Below are positions 1-6,399 of a stretch of 24,748 nt of DNA, piece after piece. Source of the DNA: a bacterium (GTDB lineage: Bacteria; Patescibacteriota; Minisyncoccia; Phycocordibacterales; Phycocordibacteraceae); the NCBI GenBank assembly GCA_021781865.1, contig JAJXVZ010000008.1, positions 1-24,748 of the forward strand. The letters are read 5' to 3'. Under the pieces are notes generated by a model, which did not search any database, was not told the DNA's origin, and worked only from the letters and a program-made list of their open reading frames with translations. Position 1 is the stretch's first letter. The number at the start of each line of letters is the position of its first letter. The translations under genes and the position numbers were made by a program.

Positions 1-1277
1 AGAGGAGATGTCGGAGTTGTAGAGGTTCCGAAGATATTGTCCCTGTTCAATATTCCGTCAATGTACAGTTCGTATTTGGAAACACCAATATCACCGTTCG
101 CGTCCTTCCATGTGAACACGGGGGATGTCGTTGTAGAGATGGCATTATTTGCAGATGCGGAGGCGAATGAAATGCCTCCTTGGCTGATAGGTCCGAGAAC
201 ATTGTAGGTATCGATACGAGAGAAATGTGCGAGACTATCGGTGCTATTGTCGGCGGTGAACCATACGAAATGAGCATTATTTACGGGCATGTAAATAGGG
301 GTCAGCGTGCTTGTTGCGGTTGTACCCATGTACTGCATGACTTCTTCGCCCCCGAGGCCCTGTATTTGTGACAGGGTAAGCTCGTTTTCTTCGAATCCCG
401 GAGTCGTGGTAGCAAATTCAAACAGCACATCCTTGACGCGGCGGGTTTGCCGGAAAGGAAATACAGTAAACGTGATCTGCATACCCAGTGTGTTTTGAAT
501 AGTAGTAGCGGTCGCTTCTGGAGGTTGAAGAAGAATTTGGCTATCGGTGAGCATATTGGTGGTTGTCGCCGTCACTACCCCGAATCCGTATGTGCTCGGA
601 GAATAACCCGTCGCCCAGTTCGTCCCGCTCTGTCGCATCGCCGCCTTCACGTCAAAGAGATTCCATGTCGGATGCTCATACAAGAGCCATCCCATCACTC
701 CGGAATTCGCCGCTGTTAAACACGACAGAGTCGTATCGGTTCCGCAGTATACGGATTGATTCAACGTCCATTCAACTCCCGCGCCACTTCCAAAAGCCGC
801 ATTGCCAGGAGCGGTATACAGCGTAGGAGGCTCTTGTATGTCACCTGACGTAAGTTCGTTGGTAAACGCGTAGTTATCAGTGATATTATAACTGGAAAAT
901 GCATTATATTCTGGGATTGAATCTCCGGTATAGCCAGTAAAAGAGGTGGTAAAAATCTGGAAAGGAAACTGAGGAGAAGTTGTAGCGTCCGATGAGTTAC
1001 AGTACTCAAAATTTGAGTTTGTTCCTACGGCAACGGCGGGATCATATCCCGCAAAAACTGTATTACCACTCGAACAAGGGTCAGTGGATGCCGTGGTGTA
1101 GTCAATCGTAAATTGCGAACTCGTGTAAGGACTTCCGAGCAATTTATCGATTGCCGTCCCGATCTCAGAATAGTAATGACTGCTGTTTGACAAAATTCCA
1201 ATAGGCGCCGCCCATGCTCCCCTGATTCCTATATAAAAAAAACTGATGAGTACCAACACAATAATGACTCGGCGCAT
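1..1277 (-). CDS. Secreted protein with possible degenerate subtilase C-terminal segment (3' end beyond window)
   Basis: An open frame of about 425 codons starts at the ATG at 1275-1277 and runs off the window start without a stop. The N-terminus is a clear signal peptide: MRR, a hydrophobic stretch of about 16 residues, then a likely cleavage after AWA. The body is rich in Ser, Thr, Tyr and Asn, as usual for exported proteins. Around residues 190-245 the string YEHPTWNLFDVKAAMRQSG, followed by YGFGVV, resembles the last helix and GYG motif of S8 subtilases. However, the position of the catalytic GTS reads AANSG, and no Asp or His motifs were recognised upstream. The last visible part (WKDANGDIGVSKYELYIDG) resembles an Ig/FnIII-like beta domain. 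A promoter lies directly upstream. The function is not established; the subtilase relationship is only a suggestion. Confidence 0.75.
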   Translation of the reverse strand, partial: MRRVIIVLVLISFFYIGIRGAWAAPIGILSNSSHYYSEIGTAIDKLLGSPYTSSQFTIDYTTASTDPCSSGNTVFAGYDPAVAVGTNSNFEYCNSSDATTSPQFPFQIFTTSFTGYTGDSIPEYNAFSSYNITDNYAFTNELTSGDIQEPPTLYTAPGNAAFGSGAGVEWTLNQSVYCGTDTTLSCLTAANSGVMGWLLYEHPTWNLFDVKAAMRQSGTNWATGYSPSTYGFGVVTATTTNMLTDSQILLQPPEATATTIQNTLGMQITFTVFPFRQTRRVKDVLFEFATTTPGFEENELTLSQIQGLGGEEVMQYMGTTATSTLTPIYMPVNNAHFVWFTADNSTDSLAHFSRIDTYNVLGPISQGGISFASASANNAISTTTSPVFTWKDANGDIGVSKYELYIDGILNRDNIFGTSTTPTSP

Positions 1278-1285
1278 ATTTTTTT

Positions 1286-1313
1286 ATTATAAACTCGTTT
1301 ATAAGAACAACAA
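1286..1313 (-). promoter_or_regulatory. Promoter of the 1277 gene, leaderless type
   Basis: On the minus strand a TATAAT (1286-1291) lies 16 nt from a TTGTTG -35-like hexamer (1308-1313). Only 8 nt separate the -10 from the ATG at 1277, so transcription should begin at or within a base or two of the start codon. The -10 is overlapped by a perfect palindrome (TTATAAAC, 2-nt loop, GTTTATAA, 1287-1304). Confidence 0.55.
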
Positions 1314-1368
1314 CTCCGGTATCATTTTTTCCGTATCTCAAAATACAGTTACGATGATGTTAATAAGA

Positions 1369-4300
1369 CTATAAATTTATCCTTCTCCAGATTCCCCATT
1401 TTCCCCTCGAAATCGCCCCGAAGTATCCATGCGCCGGAGTGACTCCGATCGCTCTTTGCCAAGCGGCCACCGCAGCTTTTGTTTCTGAACCGAAGTAGCC
1501 TGTAGCACCCGCCTGAATCATATAACCGACAGAGAGAAGGCTCTTTTGCAAACACACAACGTCGTTTCCTCGCGTACCGATCGTTAGACTCCGCGTGAAA
1601 GAGCAAGATAGATTGGTTGCAGAATTCATTGGAGGTATCGAGGTACCCGTGAGCGCAGCATCCACTTTGATGAGCGTTGCATTCCCTACCCCGAAGGAAG
1701 ACAAGATCGAAAGAATTGATTGAATCTGAAGGGTCGTAAGAATTGGAATTTTCGTCGTTATCGAAGAGGTACTTGCGGCTATTGTGGACGTAGCTTGCGT
1801 TACAACAGACGTTGTTGCTATAGAAAAACTGGGTACGGACGAGAAGTTTGACGCCGGGCTTGCGCTACTAACAGATATGGGTGAGATGGAACCGGACGAG
1901 CAGCCTGTAGTTTTTAACGTTTGATCAGGGGAAACCGATCGGTTCCCGTAGACATCAATAGATATGACCGCATAGTGATATGTCGTACAAGCAGAGAGCG
2001 GTGATAGCGTAGCCGTGTGTGTTGTCACATAAGCGCCGTCATATGTCGTCGATGCAGCATATGCAACTGCCGTAGTTCCATATTCGACCTGAGTATCTGC
2101 GACCTCATTGGTAGTCCACGAAACTGTCGCTGCACCTGACGCAGATGATGCGCTGATAGATGAGAGCAGTGGTGGCGTTACGACTGGCGCTGCGTTGATA
2201 TGTATTCCGGTAAGTGCGGTATCGACGAACACGCGATAGAAACGAACATCAGTTACATTATTTGGAAGCGGTGAGAGTACGGAGGGGACCTCGGTTCTCA
2301 GTTGAGCGAGCGTCTCGGTGAGAAACGGCTCGCTGGCCGTTCCTTGATCAGGAACTTCCGCGATATTTGTACTGGGTATCGGTGTGGTCGAAGATGCGGT
2401 TAAGCTGTTCAGGATCTCACTCTCAACCGCTGGCGTCGAATTATTGACGAAAGAATCATTATTGATGGCAACAAGCCCGAGCCCGAGCGCTACCCCGTTT
2501 GAACCGTTACCGTTTATGACGGCATTGCAAGTCATGCTGAGGTTGACGAGCGCCGCTACGCCGTGGAAGTTGTTAAAATCGGCAGCAGATCCCGACGAAC
2601 AATTAGGCTGATACAGAGTCGAACCGACGTAGGAAAGAGTGCTTGTACCTACGGTATCCGCAATCTGTTCGCCTCCACCTCCGCTAGCATCGTTCCAGGT
2701 ATACCTAATTCCGAGATGCCCACCGTTCGAGATCTCGTAACTTAAATTGTTTCCGCTTGAACTGCCGGCAAAAATATTTGTTGCGCTACCCTTCCAAAGA
2801 TCGTGGGCCGCATATGGCCCTCCTGTCACTTCGACGCTCGGAGCATTATTAACACTTTGCGCATCAGAATGCTCAAAATCGTGCAATTGCACATTGGTGT
2901 AATCGAGTGCATCGGCAAAAAAATTCGTGTATGAATGGGATAAGAATGGAGATTCCATAAAGACGCTACTTCCAGGTTGATCTGCATTGTCAATCTCGAT
3001 GCCATCGGCTGAATTATTATTCCCGCCCACAGATATTTCACGCAAAGTCGCTTTGCTTGGACCTTCAAGTCGTATAACAGGACCGGTTGTCGTTCCGTTC
3101 CAGAATAGGCGTGATCGATAGCCGTCACCGATTATCTGCAAATTGTTATCCGCGGGTACATCAATTGTCTCGGTTATATCATACGTACCGGCAGGAATAT
3201 GTACTACCGATTCAGCGTTTGTAGATGTAGCAGCTTCGTTTATTGCCTGTTGAATTTGCGCCGATGTTGAGCCTGGCGATACTTCAAATATTTGAGGATT
3301 ATTGTTGGGCGGCGTGCCAGGCAAGGTTGGCATTGCTGGACTGATGGTATTCCAGGCGACGATCTGATTGTTGACAGAGTGATAATGTCCGTTGGTGTCA
3401 TAAGTCGATGAGGAAACGGTGAAAGTATTGTTCATCGAGAATAAATCAGAAAACTGATTCCCGGTCATCATAACAACTGGACCACTCGTTACTCCTTCTC
3501 GGCTACGTATAGTATTGTCAAGTAAAACGACTGGACCGAAATTACCCACTGAAATTGATGTAGTTGCAGTCGTGTCGAGAATAGTATTATCGTTGATCGT
3601 GATGTTAGCTGGGTTACCCGAGTTGACCGTGTATAGGAACTGGTGAGAGTCAATCGAATAATTTCCATAAAAATTGAAGACCCCCGTCGCACCGATAGTG
3701 ATATCCGAAGAAGTTGAATTTTCAAAAATGCTGTTGAAAACGTGAAAGTTCCCCGCGCCTGGATAGTTGGTTACGCCATTGGCATCGTTCTGGAAAAGCG
3801 AGTCCCATATCCACATATCGAGCGCATTGTAGTTCTTCATTGCCACACCGGCCACGTCATCGTTGAGGTATTGATCGCGCAACATCGAGGTTTCAGCACA
3901 GCCGTAACCCAAGTTTCCGCAGCGGAAACCGGTACCCACATTTTCAAATATGTCATCAGCATATTGATTTGAGGTATCGAAATACCCCGTACTATCGTCC
4001 CATGATTGATCAACGGCTACATTTGCTACTCCTTGGCCATTGAACGTCAAACGGTCGATACGCGAATAGGCCATACCATTGATATAGAGCATCGTTGAAG
4101 TCGCGCTGGAGGGGCCGCCCCAGATAATTTTTGTGTCAGATGGATCTTCACCGATTATATTTACGTATATTTTGTTTGATAAATTCAACGTCTTGGTGAT
4201 TAAATAGGTACCTGCGGGGAAATATAGTGTGGTCGTTGCGGACCCTAAATCATTTAGAGCTGCCTGGATAGCTGCCGTGTCATCGGTTGTGCCGTCACCT

Positions 4301-4494
4301 TTCGCGCCGTACATGGTCTGAACGTTTGTCCAGCTTGGGAATGGCCCAACAAAATCTTCATTACCCATTGCTTGAGCCTGCGGCGATCCGAAAAAGAAAA
4401 TCGCTCCACCTACTACGCACGACACGCAAACAAATATGGCAATTACCTTTTGATCACTAAAGTTAAAAAATAAGGCACAGTTTCGCCAATGCAT
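1369..4494 (-). CDS. Large secreted pectin-lyase-fold protein with FnIII and peptidoglycan-binding domains
   Basis: 1041 residues. An N-terminal hydrophobic helix (about 16-36) ends in an AQA signal-peptidase site near residue 42. Residues about 55-380 begin with YGAKGDGTTDDTAAIQAAL and PAGTYLI, the hallmark of the Pectate_lyase_3 right-handed beta-helix family. A second copy starts near residue 400 (QIQQAINEA, then HIPAGTYDITETI). Residues about 771-864 form an FnIII domain (VSWTTNEVADTQVEYG). A Ser/Thr-rich linker and a Q..SIL.IL.SFG segment lead to a peptidoglycan-binding_1 domain at 964-1035 (RSLTIGTRGNDVVCLQKSL, TGYFG, GYFGAISRGK). The protein probably sits on the cell wall and may bind or cut a polysaccharide; no substrate can be deduced and no catalytic residues were identified. 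No Shine-Dalgarno is seen before the ATG. The terminator of the upstream gene separates the two units. Confidence 0.85.
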   Translation of the reverse strand: MHWRNCALFFNFSDQKVIAIFVCVSCVVGGAIFFFGSPQAQAMGNEDFVGPFPSWTNVQTMYGAKGDGTTDDTAAIQAALNDLGSATTTLYFPAGTYLITKTLNLSNKIYVNIIGEDPSDTKIIWGGPSSATSTMLYINGMAYSRIDRLTFNGQGVANVAVDQSWDDSTGYFDTSNQYADDIFENVGTGFRCGNLGYGCAETSMLRDQYLNDDVAGVAMKNYNALDMWIWDSLFQNDANGVTNYPGAGNFHVFNSIFENSTSSDITIGATGVFNFYGNYSIDSHQFLYTVNSGNPANITINDNTILDTTATTSISVGNFGPVVLLDNTIRSREGVTSGPVVMMTGNQFSDLFSMNNTFTVSSSTYDTNGHYHSVNNQIVAWNTISPAMPTLPGTPPNNNPQIFEVSPGSTSAQIQQAINEAATSTNAESVVHIPAGTYDITETIDVPADNNLQIIGDGYRSRLFWNGTTTGPVIRLEGPSKATLREISVGGNNNSADGIEIDNADQPGSSVFMESPFLSHSYTNFFADALDYTNVQLHDFEHSDAQSVNNAPSVEVTGGPYAAHDLWKGSATNIFAGSSSGNNLSYEISNGGHLGIRYTWNDASGGGGEQIADTVGTSTLSYVGSTLYQPNCSSGSAADFNNFHGVAALVNLSMTCNAVINGNGSNGVALGLGLVAINNDSFVNNSTPAVESEILNSLTASSTTPIPSTNIAEVPDQGTASEPFLTETLAQLRTEVPSVLSPLPNNVTDVRFYRVFVDTALTGIHINAAPVVTPPLLSSISASSASGAATVSWTTNEVADTQVEYGTTAVAYAASTTYDGAYVTTHTATLSPLSACTTYHYAVISIDVYGNRSVSPDQTLKTTGCSSGSISPISVSSASPASNFSSVPSFSIATTSVVTQATSTIAASTSSITTKIPILTTLQIQSILSILSSFGVGNATLIKVDAALTGTSIPPMNSATNLSCSFTRSLTIGTRGNDVVCLQKSLLSVGYMIQAGATGYFGSETKAAVAAWQRAIGVTPAHGYFGAISRGKWGIWRRINL

Positions 4495-4674
4495 AATTTA
4501 TATTAAAGCATAAATTATCACCGCACATGCGCTGGATAAATAAAATCTGTCACACAGTCTCCCTGGCCGAAGGTTTGGAAATGTATTGTTCCCAATAAAC
4601 ACAGCGTGAAGTTCCTTCATAGAGAACCTGTTTGGCACTTACTCTCTTACAATAAGACCTCGCATGAACAAACA

Positions 4675-4721
4675 GAACAAAAACTAACTACCCGGACGAA
4701 AATTATTTCCGTTCGGGTAGT
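4675..4721 (-). terminator. Rho-independent terminator of the 4744-5007 gene
   Basis: A 12-bp stem with one G-U pair (4687-4698 with 4710-4721, 11-nt loop) is followed on the minus strand by TAGTTTTTGTT. It lies about 23 bases after the stop of the small membrane gene, which is where a terminator is expected. The rest of 4495-4743 shows no gene or clear motif. Confidence 0.75.
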
Positions 4722-4743
4722 GCTACTAAATCTAGTGCAATTA

Positions 4744-5007
4744 TTATAATGTTCTGGATTTTTTTAACACAGTAAGGAGCTCACCAGACCATTTCACCAA
4801 CTCGTCAGCAAGTTTACACGTACTTCTGACGCACAGAACGACACCAACCCAGCTACAAATTTCAACACCTCCTGATAGCAAGAGGAAAGAAGTGTTCTTG
4901 GTTGAGGCCCCATAAAAAAACACGAAGGCACTGACAACCCCGACGGAAATGAAAAACGGTATTGTGTACAGATACAAATCCCATTTTTTGAGAATATTTT
5001 TTCTCAT
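4744..5007 (-). CDS. Small two-helix membrane protein, unknown function
   Basis: 87 residues. A basic N-terminus (MRKNILKKW) is followed by two hydrophobic segments, about residues 13-32 and 40-61. A short amphipathic, Lys-rich C-terminal tail (LADELVKWSGELLTVLKKS) is probably cytoplasmic. No family was recognised. The gene is monocistronic: a TTGACA-type promoter, a perfect ribosome-binding site (AAGGAGG at 5016-5022, 8 nt before the ATG) and its own hairpin terminator. The strong Shine-Dalgarno is unlike the neighbouring genes, which mostly lack one. This suggests either high or specially controlled translation, or a more recent arrival; neither is shown by the sequence. Confidence 0.8.
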   Translation of the reverse strand: MRKNILKKWDLYLYTIPFFISVGVVSAFVFFYGASTKNTSFLLLSGGVEICSWVGVVLCVRSTCKLADELVKWSGELLTVLKKSRTL

Positions 5008-5015
5008 TAACGGCT

Positions 5016-5022
5016 CCTCCTT
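5016..5022 (-). promoter_or_regulatory. Strong Shine-Dalgarno site
   Basis: AAGGAGG on the minus strand, 8 nt from the ATG at 5007. It fixes that start codon and is the only strong canonical ribosome-binding site noticed at the starts inspected in this window. Confidence 0.8.
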
Positions 5023-5056
5023 AATAATTGAGTTGGTGACGAACTAACTGATTATA

Positions 5057-5085
5057 ATTATTAATTATAATGAATATTATGTCAA
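5057..5085 (-). promoter_or_regulatory. Sigma-70-like promoter of the 4744-5007 gene
   Basis: On the minus strand TTGACA (5080-5085) stands 17 nt from AATAAT (5057-5062), with an alternative TATAAT at 5051-5056 at a less favourable spacing. The implied leader is about 40 nt and carries the Shine-Dalgarno. The AT-rich 5040-5090 stretch also separates this gene from the divergent 5092 ORF and has TATAAT on the plus strand (5053-5058 and 5066-5071), so it may work in both directions. Confidence 0.6.
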
Positions 5086-5091
5086 ATTCTC

Positions 5092-5274
5092 ATGGTTGAA
5101 ACACACTCTCAATTACCCGTTCAAGAGACTCCTAGTCTGCCATACCAAACACTGGTGCATTTTGTTTGTTATTCTAGCGATGTGGCACCTCTTAAGAATC
5201 CATTGGAACCAAATCATCCTCGAGACCAAGAAGTGGCAGAGATGAATGTCCTTTTGGAAGAGTATAGGCAGTAG
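5092..5274 (+). CDS. Hypothetical 60-residue soluble protein
   Basis: A short ORF of 60 codons ends in TAG, 7 nt before a strong hairpin terminator. It has no hydrophobic segment and no recognised domain. The C-terminal third is acidic and helical in character (DQEVAEMNVLLEEYRQ), while the middle contains a Cys and several prolines. No Shine-Dalgarno precedes the ATG, and the two upstream ATGs are out of frame. Support for it being real is its position between a divergent AT-rich promoter region and a terminator. It could also be the untranslated part of a small transcript. Confidence 0.4.
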   Translation: MVETHSQLPVQETPSLPYQTLVHFVCYSSDVAPLKNPLEPNHPRDQEVAEMNVLLEEYRQ

Positions 5275-5281
5275 ATAAAGA

Positions 5282-5307
5282 AAAAGCCCAGGTCGTACCG
5301 GGCTTTT
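5282..5307 (+). terminator. Bidirectional rho-independent terminator
   Basis: AAAAGCCC (5282-5289) pairs perfectly with GGGCTTTT (5300-5307) around a 10-nt loop. The run of T on one side and A on the other allows function on both strands. It closes the 5092 ORF. Confidence 0.75.
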
Positions 5308-5422
5308 AACTCTTGTGAATCGAGTTGAGATTCCAATCTGGTTGATTCGCGTACTTGTGCCCACGCATGGGTAGATGGAAGACATCTTCCAGACCGCTGG
5401 GCATTGGGTTATGACACCACCA

Positions 5423-5454
5423 CCCGCCTGCGCCGAGGCTTCAGCGCAGGCGGG
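5423..5454. repeat. GC-rich palindromic element (REP-like)
   Basis: A perfect 11-bp inverted repeat (CCCGCCTGCGC, 10-nt loop CGAGGCTTCA, GCGCAGGCGGG) stands in an otherwise AT-rich intergenic stretch. It has no T tract on either side, so it is not a typical terminator. The loop core GAGGCTTC resembles the AAGGCTTTGG core of the hairpin at 6081-6094, suggesting a dispersed palindromic family. The remainder of 5308-5566 shows no gene. Confidence 0.6.
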
Positions 5455-5566
5455 GAGCTACACCGCTGACAATTTTAAGTTTTTCTTTGGCGGCATTAAA
5501 TTCAAAATTCGCCTATGCGCTTGCGCATTATATAGCTAATAGCTTATCAGAGTGGAAGTGTAAAAA

Positions 5567-5959
5567 TTATTCGAACAGGCCCCACTTAGATCGAAGTATC
5601 AGATAAAGAATTACTGGTCCAGCTAAACCAAGAATGGTAGAAATTATCCCTAACCCAACTATTAGATTCAAGATGAAAGCTAAAGCGGCCATTCCGCAAA
5701 AAGCAAGAAATGCCCACTTTTTCCACATGAATAAAAATATCGTAAATACAACATTAGCTAATCCCAGAAATCCGTATATATACCATATCCAAGATGGCAC
5801 ATTCGGATATATAGCAATTATGGATGAGTTCCACATTAGATATGTGAATGCGGTTCCGGCATTGACGATTAACATTAAAACTAACCAAAACGTTAACAAC
5901 TTACCACGTTTTTTACTTTCTATGTTTTGCGACACTGAATTCCCAAATGTTTCTGGCAT
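5567..5959 (-). CDS. Four-helix integral membrane protein, unknown function
   Basis: 130 residues from the ATG at 5957-5959. The same frame is open further upstream to 6085, but that extension reads through GC-rich palindromic DNA and looks non-coding, so the internal start (MPETFGNSVSQ) is preferred. After a polar N-terminus of about 20 residues there are four hydrophobic segments: about 22-43, 52-74, 77-98 and 100-122. The protein ends in RSKWGLFE. Aromatic residues cluster at the helix ends. No family was recognised with confidence; short four-helix proteins ending in a W..FE tail occur in many bacteria without known function. No Shine-Dalgarno is seen, only an A-rich stretch before the ATG. 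Confidence 0.75.
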   Translation of the reverse strand: MPETFGNSVSQNIESKKRGKLLTFWLVLMLIVNAGTAFTYLMWNSSIIAIYPNVPSWIWYIYGFLGLANVVFTIFLFMWKKWAFLAFCGMAALAFILNLIVGLGIISTILGLAGPVILYLILRSKWGLFE

Positions 5960-6080
5960 AATATTTTCTTTAAATATGATTAAAAAAATTCTTTTCCCTG
6001 AATTAAAATATGGTTCGCGCCGATGTTTTTCTCTGGGTTCTTTTGCAGTTTTGAGCGGTGCGGCTCCGCCGCCCTCTGTC

Positions 6081-6094
6081 GCCAAGGCTTTGGC
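6081..6094. repeat. Small palindrome in GC-rich intergenic patch
   Basis: GCCAA, loop GGCT, TTGGC, directly next to a second GC-rich self-complementary patch (GCGGCTCCGC, about 6060-6069). The local composition contrasts with the AT-rich flanks. Its loop core is similar to that of the element at 5423-5454. Confidence 0.4.
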
Positions 6095-6145
6095 AGGCAG
6101 GCTACGAAATGGGTTCGCACTAATTCAAGAATAGAGCACTAGGTA

Positions 6146-6207
6146 GGAAATTGCAAGTTTGATACAGCTATCTCGCTTCGTTTGGCTGCCTCAAACTTGC
6201 AATTTCC
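6146..6207. repeat. Perfect 17-bp inverted repeat next to tRNA-Tyr
   Basis: GGAAATTGCAAGTTTGA (6146-6162) is repeated exactly in inverse orientation at 6191-6207, enclosing 28 nt. The right arm ends 2 nt from the encoded CCA of tRNA-Tyr. As RNA on the tRNA strand it would form a long hairpin just downstream of the tRNA, but no U-tract follows. It could be a processing signal, a terminator without U-tract, or a miniature palindromic element placed at a tRNA 3' end. Confidence 0.7.
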
Positions 6208-6209
6208 TT

Positions 6210-6296
6210 TGGTGCGCCGGGAAGGATTCGAACCTTCGTAGGGCTATGCCCGACAGGTTTACAGCCTGTTGCGATTGACCACTCCGCCACCGACGC
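6210..6296 (-). tRNA. tRNA-Tyr (anticodon GUA)
   Basis: 87 nt including an encoded CCA (6210-6212). The acceptor stem GCGTCGG pairs with CCGGCGC with one G-U pair. The anticodon stem ACAGG/CCTGT encloses CTGTAAA, with GTA at 6260-6262. The T arm GAAGG/CCTTC contains TTCGAAT. The 15-nt variable region folds as GGGC/GCCC, the long class II arm expected of bacterial tRNA-Tyr. It lies 103 nt downstream of tyrS on the same strand, so the tRNA and its synthetase are neighbours. It may also have its own promoter. Confidence 0.96.
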
Positions 6297-6306
6297 AATG
6301 CGCTTC

Positions 6307-6334
6307 ACTATAGCGGATTTTGCATTTATTTCCA
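6307..6334 (-). promoter_or_regulatory. Possible promoter for tRNA-Tyr
   Basis: On the minus strand TATAGT (6307-6312) lies 16 nt from TGGAAA (6329-6334) and 10 nt before the mature tRNA 5' end. A start about 7 nt after the -10 would leave only a few bases of 5' leader. The -35 matches TTGACA at four of six positions. Confidence 0.4.
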
Positions 6335-6399
6335 TCTTTTGGACGAAGGAGGACAACTTTCAAGGGTATCTCGATCTACACTCTACAAGCGACCGCGGT

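Noticed and set aside
5634..6134. 166-residue plus-strand ORF
   Set aside because: It is antisense to the four-helix membrane protein, whose hydrophobic segment pattern and start are more convincing; the ORF end reads through palindromic DNA.
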